Positions 53,017 to 60,592 of a stretch of DNA of 64,000 nucleotides are shown here, piece after piece; the first letter of the stretch is position 1, and every line of letters begins with the position of its first letter. Location: contig CAYZCW010000013.1 in the NCBI GenBank assembly GCA_964477035.1, positions 1 to 64,000 on the forward strand, in the 5' to 3' direction. This DNA comes from SLSG01 sp964477035. GTDB lineage: Bacteria; Bacteroidota; Bacteroidia; Bacteroidales; UBA7960. A program made the position numbers and the translations under genes. The notes beneath the pieces were generated by a model that was not told where the DNA came from, made no database searches, and was given only the letters and a program-made list of their open reading frames with translations.

Positions 53017-53047
53017 AAAAAGCCGGGCCCCAGTGCCCGGCTTTTTT
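53017..53047 (+). terminator. Terminator of pilin copy 2
   Basis: Same hairpin as at 52153-52183. It separates the pilin from the chaperone-usher genes. Confidence 0.9.
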
Positions 53048-53074
53048 GCAGCCCCACCCCAAAGAAAATTTCCG

Positions 53075-53082
53075 TATTTTTG
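53075..53082 (+). promoter_or_regulatory. -7 promoter element of the chaperone-usher genes
   Basis: TATTTTTG, perfect TAnnTTTG, 25 nt before ATG 53107. No sigma-54 element is seen, so the assembly machinery may be transcribed by the housekeeping polymerase while the subunits use sigma-54. Confidence 0.55.
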
Positions 53083-53106
53083 TCCACAACCAACGCATTT
53101 TCACCC

Positions 53107-53940
53107 ATGAAACGCCTCACCGCCCTCCTGCCCGTCCTGCTGTTATTTGCCCTGGTCCCCCGTCAGGCCACAGCCCAGGTCGCCATCGCCCCCTCCACCG
53201 TGTTCATCAGCGATGCCACCAATGTGGGCACCCTTTACGTATCCAACCGCTCGGACGAGCCCCAGGAGGTCACCATCGAATTCGCCTTCGGCTACCCTTC
53301 CTCCGATGCGGAAGGCAACCTGGTGATGAATTACCAGGACTCCGTGGCCTATGAACAGTTCGCCCTGAATGACTATATCCGTGCGTTCCCCCGTTCCTTC
53401 GTGCTGGGACCGCGCCAGCAGCAGACGGTGCGTTTCCAGGTAAGGCCGCCGGCAGCTTTTGCCGACGGGGTTTACTGGACAAGGGTCAAGGTGCTTGCCA
53501 ACCCCCAGGCCACCGAGATCGATGTCACCGCCGAGGAAGGCATCACCACCCGCATCACCTTCCGGTTTGAGCAGGTCATCGCCGCCTTTTACCGCAAGGG
53601 GCAGGCCCATACGGGGCTGAACATCAACAAGGTCGAGGCCATCCAGAGGGAAGGGACCCTGGTATTGCTGTCGCACCTGCAGCGCACCGGCAACGCCCCC
53701 TTTGTGGGCAGCATGACGGCCACCCTGTTCGATGCAGCCGGCAACCCGGTCATGGAGCGCCAAAGCACCACCACCGCCTATTTCGAAGAGATCCGCCGGC
53801 TGGAGATGGATGTCAGCGACCTGCCTCCCGGAGAATACCGTGCGGAGCTGGTCTTTGAAACCCGCCGCGCCGACATGTCGCCCACCGACCTGGTGCAGGC
53901 CCCGAAAATCACGGAAACCATTTCGGTCACCCTCCAATAG
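53107..53940 (+). CDS. PapD-like periplasmic pilus chaperone
   Basis: 277 residues from ATG 53107 with signal peptide (core LLPVLLLFALVPRQATAQ). The mature part has the chaperone N-domain strands: VAIAPSTVFISDATNVGTLYVSNRSDEPQEVTIEFAFGYP, a region ending FVLGPRQQQTVRFQVRPPAAFADGVYWTRVKVLAN (G1 donor-strand-like segment), and a second Ig-like domain to the end (LPPGEYRAELVFETRR). Length is somewhat above FimC/PapD (about 230-250). It would hold DUF4402 subunits in the periplasm and deliver them to the usher encoded 26 nt downstream. Confidence 0.8.
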   Translation: MKRLTALLPVLLLFALVPRQATAQVAIAPSTVFISDATNVGTLYVSNRSDEPQEVTIEFAFGYPSSDAEGNLVMNYQDSVAYEQFALNDYIRAFPRSFVLGPRQQQTVRFQVRPPAAFADGVYWTRVKVLANPQATEIDVTAEEGITTRITFRFEQVIAAFYRKGQAHTGLNINKVEAIQREGTLVLLSHLQRTGNAPFVGSMTATLFDAAGNPVMERQSTTTAYFEEIRRLEMDVSDLPPGEYRAELVFETRRADMSPTDLVQAPKITETISVTLQ

Positions 53941-53966
53941 CCCCGGAAATCTGTTGACCCATTGAC

Positions 53967-56900
53967 TTGAGACCCATCCGACTCCAAGCCTGCAAGCAGC
54001 TGATCCTGGTCCTGGCCCTCTGGGCCGGGGGCCTTGCAGGAGGCTTTCACCCCGTGCAGGCCCAAAGCGCCACGGCCGAGGAAGTGCTGCTCACCTTCCG
54101 CTACCCCGGGGTGGGGAACGTCTACGTCACGGCCCTGTACGACCGGGGAGACATGTTCCTGCCCGTGACAGAACTGTTCGGGCTGCTGTACATCCACCAT
54201 GAAGCCAGTCCGGGCGATTTTTCCCTTGGGGGCACCTACCTGGACGGACAGACCCCCTACCGCATCTCCTTTGCCCAGTACCAGGTCAGCCTGGGCGGCC
54301 GGCGTTTCGATTACACGGCGGAGGCGTTTCGCATCGGGGAGCTGGACTTTTTCCTGTCTCCCCTCGTCTTTGAAGAGGTGTTCGGGCTGCGCTTCACCGT
54401 CAACCTGAACAACCTCTCCCTGGCCCTGGAGTCGGATCAGACCCTGCCCGTGGAGGAACGCCAGGAGCGGGAGCGGGCCCGGCAAAGACTGGAGACCAGG
54501 GAGGTGGCGCGCACCTACTACCCCCTGGAGTACGCCAGGAACCGCCGCGTGATGGGCATGGGCTTCGTGGATTACACCCTCAACGGCACGTTCACCCAGG
54601 ACAACCCCAACATGAATTATACCCTGACCGGGGGGGTGGAACTGTTCGGGGGCGACCTGCAGGGCAACGTCATCGGATCCTACTATAATGAAAACCACCA
54701 GGTCCGGAGCAGCAACCTGCGCTGGCGCTATGTGGTGCGCGACAGCCAGTGGTTTTCCAGCTTCATGGCCGGCCAGCTCAGCACCACAGGGCTCCAGCCA
54801 CGGGCCCTGCTCGGGGCCTCCTTCTCCAACGACCCCATCGAACCGCGGCGCCTCTTCGAAGCCTATGTGGTGGACGGCACCACCGAGCCCGACTCCGAAG
54901 TCGAGCTCTTCCTGAACAACCGCCTGATCGACTTTCAGCGGGCCGATGCATCCGGATACTACCGGTTTGAGTTTCCGCTGACCTACGGAACTTCCCGGTT
55001 GACCATCAACATCTACACCCCTGCCGGGGAGGTGCGCAGCATCGACCGGCAGCTGCAGATCCCCTTTACCTTCCTCCCCCCGGGAGAGGTGGCCTACAAC
55101 ATCCAGGCCGGGCTGCTCCAGGGGGGGGACTCCTGGAACCTGGACGGCCAGCGGATGGCCCACGGGGATGTAGCGGTAGGGCTCACGGGATGGCTGACGG
55201 CCAAGGTGGGCATGGAATACGAGGAAGGAGAAACGGGCAACACGCCCTTCACCTACGGAGGCCTGTCCGCCAGGCTGTTTTCCCAGTACCTGATCAACCT
55301 GGACCTCGCCCCGGACGCCCTTTACCGTGCGACAGCCAGCGTGATGTATCCCTCCAGCCGCAGCATCAACCTGGTCTACACCCACTTTACGGGACCCTCG
55401 AGATACAACTACCAAAGCGCCCGGTCGGAACTTGGTTTCAATGTTTACACCCCTTTCGTGTTGGGCCGTACCAGCATGGGGCTGCGGCTGAGCGGAGAAC
55501 ACACCCTGTTTGACGATTACAGCATCACCCGGTACCGGACCGACGTGAATATGCGATTTGGGCGGACCACGGCCAGGCTGGGCTACCGGGACCTGCTGTA
55601 CGCATCGGATGAGCTCCAGAGCATGGGGCAGGGACAGGTCAGCAGCAGCCTGACATACACCTTCCAGCGCACCCCGGGCTCCCCCGTATTCACGCGCGGC
55701 ATGTTCCTGAGGGGCAGCCTCAGCTACGACCTGTTTTACGAACAGATCGACCGGGCCGAGCTGCAGCTCTCACGCAGCATCCGCCAGACAGGCCGGCTGA
55801 TTGTCGCAGGAGGCTATGACTTCCTGGCAAGGCAGCCGATCGTCCAGCTCGGGTTTACGGTCGACCTGAACGCGGTGCGCAGCGCCACCCATGTGGACTA
55901 CCGCAACGAGACCTATGCCGTGAGACAAAACCTCAGGGGTTCCGTCGGACTGGATCACCGGCCCGAGCGGGTCCTGCTGGACAACCGCGAACAAGTAGGC
56001 CGGGCCGGGGCTTCCGTGATCCTGTTTGTGGACAACAACAACTCGGGCAGCTACGATGCAGGGGATGAGATCCTGCCCTACCGGGCCGTCCGGCTCGACC
56101 GCTCGGCCAAGGCCCACCTGGGACGCGACGGCATCCTGCGGTTCAGCCAGCTGCAAAGCTACTACCGCTACAACCTGGAAGTGAACCGGGCCGCCCTGCC
56201 CAACCCCACCCTGGTGCCGGCAAAAGACCGCTTTTCCTTCATCACCGACCCCAATCACTTCAAACGCATCGAGATCCCCTTTTACCAGTCCGGCATCATC
56301 GACGGCACCGTGTTTGTGGAACGGGACGGAAGGCGTCAGGGGCAGGGCGGGCTGCGCCTGATCGTGAAAGGGGTCGGTCACGAATACGGGGAGACCATCC
56401 GCAACTTCTTCGACGGCAGCTTTTACGCCATGGAGCTTCCCCCGGGACGCTACACCCTGGAGGTGGATCCCGCCCAGCTGGAATTCCTGGGGGGCTACCA
56501 GGAAGGCGGACCGCTCGGATTTGAAGTCCGCGCCCTGGCCGAGGGCGACTTCGTGGAGAACCTGGATGTGGTGATCGTGGTGGGAGAACGTAAAGCGGAA
56601 GGACCGGAGCAGGGCCCCGCCGAACCGGCAGAGGAGCCCGCACCGGAGCAAGCGGGGCTTACCCCGGAAGCCCCCGCCACGCACTATATCCAGACCGGGC
56701 TTTTTCCCACCTACGAGCTGGCCGTACAGGCCCGGCAACGGGCCGGGGAGATCACTTCGAGGCCCCAGTACATCAAACGCCACCGCGGCACGGGGCTGTA
56801 CCTTTTGTTCTCAGAGCCCCTGACGGAGGACGAGGCCCTGAGGCTGGAAGCCGTCCTCCGGGAAAACGGCCTGCCGGAGGCCTTCCGCCGCAGGCTGGAC

Positions 56901-57152
56901 GACCTGCCCGCAGGCCGGCCGGTCCATGTGCAGCTGCGGCAGTTTTTCACCCACGAGGCGGCCACGGACTTCATCCGGGAGCATGGCCCCGCCCTGGGGT
57001 TCGACCTCATCCTGGATCATTACGAGTCGGACAACCGCTATGTGCTGCGGACCGACACGCTGGAGGACTGGGAGCGCGCCCTGGAGCTGCAGCAGGAATT
57101 AAATGACCACCCGGCCCTGCAGCCGGTCATAGTCATTGCTTCGGGGCAATAA
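53967..57152 (+). CDS. Usher-like outer membrane assembly protein with SPOR-like C-terminus
   Basis: 1061 residues from TTG 53967 (the only start that yields a signal peptide: QLILVLALWAGGLAGGFHPVQAQ). After an N-terminal domain, a long beta-strand region of barrel type runs from about 185 to 640 (YTLNGTFTQDNPNMNYTLTGGVELFGG). A plug-like Ig insert at about 298-370 contains VVDGTTEPDSEVELFLNN and ADASGYYRFEFPLTYGTS, the usher plug signature. C-terminal beta domains include FVDNNNSGSYDAGDEILPYRAV (about 690). After a Pro/Glu-rich linker (about 870-900) two SPOR-like alpha/beta units follow (YIQTGLFPTYELAVQARQRAG; VQLRQFFTHEAATDFIREHG). Ushers normally lack such units. Pairs with the preceding chaperone. 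Confidence 0.75.
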   Translation: MRPIRLQACKQLILVLALWAGGLAGGFHPVQAQSATAEEVLLTFRYPGVGNVYVTALYDRGDMFLPVTELFGLLYIHHEASPGDFSLGGTYLDGQTPYRISFAQYQVSLGGRRFDYTAEAFRIGELDFFLSPLVFEEVFGLRFTVNLNNLSLALESDQTLPVEERQERERARQRLETREVARTYYPLEYARNRRVMGMGFVDYTLNGTFTQDNPNMNYTLTGGVELFGGDLQGNVIGSYYNENHQVRSSNLRWRYVVRDSQWFSSFMAGQLSTTGLQPRALLGASFSNDPIEPRRLFEAYVVDGTTEPDSEVELFLNNRLIDFQRADASGYYRFEFPLTYGTSRLTINIYTPAGEVRSIDRQLQIPFTFLPPGEVAYNIQAGLLQGGDSWNLDGQRMAHGDVAVGLTGWLTAKVGMEYEEGETGNTPFTYGGLSARLFSQYLINLDLAPDALYRATASVMYPSSRSINLVYTHFTGPSRYNYQSARSELGFNVYTPFVLGRTSMGLRLSGEHTLFDDYSITRYRTDVNMRFGRTTARLGYRDLLYASDELQSMGQGQVSSSLTYTFQRTPGSPVFTRGMFLRGSLSYDLFYEQIDRAELQLSRSIRQTGRLIVAGGYDFLARQPIVQLGFTVDLNAVRSATHVDYRNETYAVRQNLRGSVGLDHRPERVLLDNREQVGRAGASVILFVDNNNSGSYDAGDEILPYRAVRLDRSAKAHLGRDGILRFSQLQSYYRYNLEVNRAALPNPTLVPAKDRFSFITDPNHFKRIEIPFYQSGIIDGTVFVERDGRRQGQGGLRLIVKGVGHEYGETIRNFFDGSFYAMELPPGRYTLEVDPAQLEFLGGYQEGGPLGFEVRALAEGDFVENLDVVIVVGERKAEGPEQGPAEPAEEPAPEQAGLTPEAPATHYIQTGLFPTYELAVQARQRAGEITSRPQYIKRHRGTGLYLLFSEPLTEDEALRLEAVLRENGLPEAFRRRLDDLPAGRPVHVQLRQFFTHEAATDFIREHGPALGFDLILDHYESDNRYVLRTDTLEDWERALELQQELNDHPALQPVIVIASGQ

Positions 57153-57180
57153 AAGCCAGGCCCGTCCGACGAAAATAAAC

Positions 57181-57218
57181 AAGCCGGAACGCAACACAGC
57201 GTCCCGGCTTGCCCCGTG
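57181..57218 (-). terminator. Terminator of the adenosine deaminase gene
   Basis: AAGCCGG-A-ACGC / GCGT-C-CCGGCTT stem (57181-57210). On the minus strand it is followed by TTTATTTTC, so it serves the deaminase gene; it also separates the convergent usher gene. Confidence 0.7.
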
Positions 57219-57232
57219 GATTCAGAGCCGGC

Positions 57233-58321
57233 TTACGCCCCGTAGGCGTTGATCAGGTCGATGGCCTTCTGCTTGGTGTCGCGAAGGAACCATTTCTTGT
57301 ATTCGTAGGGGATGAAGGCCGACTTCACCCCGTTGATAACCAAATCGAGCAGGTTCTGCGGCGTCAGGTTGAACTCGCGGTAGGCCACCTCATACTCTTC
57401 GGACATGCTCGTCTTGGTGATCAGGCGGTTGTCGGTGTTGAGGGTGACGCGGATGCCCAGGTCGAGGTAGAATTTGAAAGGGTGGTTTTGCATGGTCTTG
57501 GCGGCCTGGGTCTGGATGTTGCTCGACAGGCAGATCTCCAGCGGGATGCGGTGGTCGTTCACGTAGTTGAGCAGGTCGCCGTCCTCCTTCAGCCGGGTGC
57601 CGTGGCCGATGCGGTGCGCCCCGCAATAGTGCAGGGCCTGGTGGATGCTGTCGGGACCGTATGCCTCGCCGGCGTGGATGGTCACGTTGATGTTGTTGGA
57701 CAAGATCAGGCTGAAGGCCTCCAGGTGGTCCTTGGCCGGGTAATTGTATTCAGCCCCTGCCAGGTCGAAGCCCACCACCCCGCGGTTCTTGAATGCCACG
57801 GCCAGCTCGGCCATGCGCAGGCTCACCTCGGGCGAGATGTTGCGGATGCCGCATACGATCACCCCGCTCTTGATGCCGAAATCGCGCTCGGCATCCTTGA
57901 GGCCCTCGATCACCGAATCCAGGATGACTGTCGGCGAAAGCCCTTTCTGGGTATGCAGGATGGGCGAGTAGCGCACCTCAAAATAATGCACATTCTCCCG
58001 GTGGTTGTCCTCCGCCAGCTCGTAAGCCGCCCGGTACAGCGATTCCGGCGTCTGCATCACCTTCAGGGTCAGGTCGAAGCCTTCCAGGTACTTGTTGAGC
58101 GACTCATGCATTTTGCCTGGCCCGAGCTTGTTGATCAGCTTCTTCTCGGTGTCGGCGCCCAGGTCGATCCCTTCCTTTTCGGCGATGTCGAGGATGGTGG
58201 CGATGCGCATGGAACCGTCCAGGTGCACGTGCAGGTCGGTCTTCGGCAGCTTGTGAAAGAACTCTTTGTCGTAAGGCTTGGCCGGGTTTTTCAGGTCGGA
58301 GTCGGGGCGGTATTTTTCCAT
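57233..58321 (-). CDS. add: Adenosine deaminase
   Basis: 362 residues from ATG 58321. Metal and catalytic motifs: KTDLHVHLDGSM (HxH), VTIHAGEAYGP (His and Glu), HRIGHGTRL, EICLSSNIQT and VTLNTDNRLI (Asp). This is the adenosine/AMP deaminase family, converting adenosine to inosine in purine salvage; the closely related adenine deaminase type cannot be excluded entirely. Leader carries a long GCCAA-type repeat tract. Confidence 0.93.
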   Translation of the reverse strand: MEKYRPDSDLKNPAKPYDKEFFHKLPKTDLHVHLDGSMRIATILDIAEKEGIDLGADTEKKLINKLGPGKMHESLNKYLEGFDLTLKVMQTPESLYRAAYELAEDNHRENVHYFEVRYSPILHTQKGLSPTVILDSVIEGLKDAERDFGIKSGVIVCGIRNISPEVSLRMAELAVAFKNRGVVGFDLAGAEYNYPAKDHLEAFSLILSNNINVTIHAGEAYGPDSIHQALHYCGAHRIGHGTRLKEDGDLLNYVNDHRIPLEICLSSNIQTQAAKTMQNHPFKFYLDLGIRVTLNTDNRLITKTSMSEEYEVAYREFNLTPQNLLDLVINGVKSAFIPYEYKKWFLRDTKQKAIDLINAYGA

Positions 58322-58324
58322 GGC

Positions 58325-58392
58325 GGTTGGCGGTTGGCGATTGGCTTTTGGTTGTTGGCTTTTGGCTTTTGGCTTTTGGCGGTTGGCCTTTG
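58325..58392. repeat. Long TTGGC/GCCAA heptamer-like tract before the deaminase gene
   Basis: About ten units such as GGTTGGC, GATTGGC, TTTTGGT, TGTTGGC and TTTTGGC in a row. On the minus strand (sense for the deaminase) they read GCCAAAA/GCCAACC and stop just before ATG 58321. Confidence 0.8.
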
Positions 58393-58422
58393 GTTTTTTT
58401 TACGGGGGAAGGGGGGGTGGGG

Positions 58423-60414
58423 TTACAGGGAGGCGGGTGGCTGCGGGGCGGTGCCCGCAGAAGCGTCCGTTGCCTGGTGGCCGGGGGTGCCTGGGGCGGG
58501 TTTGTCGAGCGCCTCATACACCGAATGGCGGCTCTTGTATTCGGGCACGATTTCCTTCATTTTGGCCACCAGGGCGAAGTCGTCCGACCCCCCTGCCGAG
58601 GCTTCAAGCTGCGCCAGCTGCTGCTGCAGGGAGTCGCGGGCGGGCGGGCGGATGCGCGCCCTGAGGATCTTGGGATGGTGGGTGGGCAGCACGTCCTCCC
58701 GGGCATCGAGCACCTCCTCGAACAGCTTTTCTCCCGGCCGCAATCCGGTTTCCTCGATGCGGATGTCGCGCCCGGGCTCCAGCCCCGACAGCCGGATCAT
58801 CTTGCGGGCCAGGTCCATGATGCGCACCGGCTCGCCCATGTCGAACACCAGGATGTCGCCCCCCTCCCCCATGGCCCCCGCCTCCAGCACCAGCTGGCAG
58901 GCCTCGGGGATCAGCATGAAGTAGCGGGCGATGTCGCGGTGCGTCACCGTGACCGGTCCGCCCCGTTCGATTTGTTTGCGGAATACCGGGATCACCGAGC
59001 CCTGGGAGTCGAGCACATTGCCAAAGCGGGTGGTCACAAAACGGGTGCCGCCCCCGGCAAGGCCCTGCACGTACATCTCGGCGATCCGCTTGGACGCGCC
59101 CATCACGCTGGTGGGATTCACCGCCTTGTCGGTCGACACCATCACAAACTTGTCCACCCCGTGCTTCACCGCCAGGTCGGCCACCGTGCGCGTGCCCAGC
59201 ACATTCACCCGGACCGCCTCACGGGGGCAGCCCTCCATCAGGGGCACATGCTTGTAGGCCGCCGCGTGGTACACCACCCGGGGCCGGTGTCCGGCAAACA
59301 CCCTTTCCATCCCGGCGGCGTCGCGCACATCGGCCACGACAAAGACGACCTGGCAGGCTTTCTGGTTGTTCGTCGGATGGGCCAGCAGCTCAAACTGCAG
59401 CTCGAACAGGTCGGTCTCGGCCTGGTCGAGCAGCACCAGCTTGCGGGGCGCGAACCGCAACACCTGACGGGCCAGTCCGCTGCCGATGGAACCGGCCGCC
59501 CCGGTGATCAGCACCACCCCGTCCCTGAGCTCACGGGCCACGGCCGCATCGTCCAGGTAGATGGGCTCCCGCTCCAGGAGCTCCTCGATGCGCACCTGCC
59601 GGAGCTGGCTGGCCGACAATTGCCCGTTGATCCACTGTTCGATGGGCGGTACCACCTTCACCTCCATGTCGCAAGCCAGGGCCATCTCGACCACCTGGCG
59701 GCGGCGGTCCGGGCTGAGCTGCTGGATGGAAACGACCAGCATCTCCTCCTTAAGCCGGTGCACCTTCTCCGGAGCCAGGGCCGCCTCGGGCCGCATCACC
59801 GGCACCCCGTCCAGGCGCTTTCCCACCTTGTCGTTGTTGTCATCGACAAAGGCCACCACCCGGTACTCCACCTGGGGATCGCCTGCCAGGGCATTGCGGG
59901 TGAGGATGCCCGCCTGCCCGGCCCCGAAGATCACCACCCGCCGGATCGCCTTGCGCCCGCTGAGCATGATCCGGGAATAGACATACTTGACCACCACCCG
60001 GCTGCCCATCAGCACGAAATAGGCCAGCAGAAAATGGATCAGCAGCACCGAGAAGGAGGTGGTCCACGGCAGGTGCAGTTTCAGGCCCCTGACCACCACA
60101 GCGAAGGCAAACACCAGGGCAAAAGCCGTACCCATGGCGCGGAACAGCCTCCAGGCGTCGTGGAAGCCCGTGTGCCGGATGATGCCGGCATAGGATCCGA
60201 ACCACAGGAAGCTCAGGGCGTACACCAGGGTGGTGAACGCCGCCTGGGAACCCACATTATGGAAATCCATGGCCGCCGGTTCGAAATTCAGCCGGGCGGC
60301 AAAGGCCAGGTAAAAGCTGGCCACCACGACCGACATGTCGAACAGCAGGACCGACCAGCGGGGCACGTGGCGGCGGGAAACCAACTTAAGAAAGGTGTGT
60401 AACACAGGCTTCAT
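58423..60414 (-). CDS. Membrane UDP-GlcNAc 4,6-dehydratase (CapD/WbpM/PglF family)
   Basis: 663 residues. Four N-terminal membrane helices (about 20-140), a first Rossmann-like domain (VVIFGAGQAGILTRNAL, about 173) and a catalytic SDR domain from about 298 (VLITGAAGSIGSGLARQVL). The catalytic STDKAVNPTSVMGASKR has Met in place of the usual Tyr of YxxxK, as in the UDP-GlcNAc 4,6-dehydratases WbpM and PglF. It makes the 4-keto-6-deoxy sugar for O-antigen, capsule or glycan synthesis. Divergent from the O-antigen ligase gene with about 180 bp between. Confidence 0.92.
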   Translation of the reverse strand: MKPVLHTFLKLVSRRHVPRWSVLLFDMSVVVASFYLAFAARLNFEPAAMDFHNVGSQAAFTTLVYALSFLWFGSYAGIIRHTGFHDAWRLFRAMGTAFALVFAFAVVVRGLKLHLPWTTSFSVLLIHFLLAYFVLMGSRVVVKYVYSRIMLSGRKAIRRVVIFGAGQAGILTRNALAGDPQVEYRVVAFVDDNNDKVGKRLDGVPVMRPEAALAPEKVHRLKEEMLVVSIQQLSPDRRRQVVEMALACDMEVKVVPPIEQWINGQLSASQLRQVRIEELLEREPIYLDDAAVARELRDGVVLITGAAGSIGSGLARQVLRFAPRKLVLLDQAETDLFELQFELLAHPTNNQKACQVVFVVADVRDAAGMERVFAGHRPRVVYHAAAYKHVPLMEGCPREAVRVNVLGTRTVADLAVKHGVDKFVMVSTDKAVNPTSVMGASKRIAEMYVQGLAGGGTRFVTTRFGNVLDSQGSVIPVFRKQIERGGPVTVTHRDIARYFMLIPEACQLVLEAGAMGEGGDILVFDMGEPVRIMDLARKMIRLSGLEPGRDIRIEETGLRPGEKLFEEVLDAREDVLPTHHPKILRARIRPPARDSLQQQLAQLEASAGGSDDFALVAKMKEIVPEYKSRHSVYEALDKPAPGTPGHQATDASAGTAPQPPASL

Positions 60415-60433
60415 CCTGAGAAAAGGCTTCCTT

Positions 60434-60441
60434 CAAAAGTA
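60434..60441 (-). promoter_or_regulatory. -7 element of the dehydratase gene
   Basis: CAAAAGTA, i.e. TACTTTTG on the minus strand, 20 nt before the start codon. Confidence 0.55.
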
Positions 60442-60477
60442 ACCAAAAGAACGGTTTTATTTACCTTTATGAATGCT

Positions 60478-60485
60478 TACTTTTG
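60478..60485 (+). promoter_or_regulatory. -7 element of the O-antigen ligase gene
   Basis: TACTTTTG, perfect TAnnTTTG, about 108 nt before ATG 60593. Confidence 0.55.
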
Positions 60486-60592
60486 CGCTGATAGCCGGAC
60501 AGGGCCCCGGGGCGTGAACCGAACGGCGAAGGGGACGGGCCCAGCATCCGGACACCGGATCGCCGGACAAAACCATAACACATCCACAACCC

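Larger units (their letters stand above)
52283..53047. repeat. Perfect 765-bp direct repeat, copy 2
   Basis: Identical to 51419-52183, including the activator sites (main site at 52331-52344) and sigma-54-like element (52410-52426). Confidence 0.95.

Noticed and set aside
51419..53047. Pilin duplication as an insertion sequence or composite transposon
   Set aside because: No transposase, no terminal inverted repeats and no target duplications; the repeated unit is a gene with its own control signals.
58325..58392. Short repeats before the deaminase gene as a CRISPR array
   Set aside because: Units are about 7 nt and contiguous, without spacers; no cas genes in the window.
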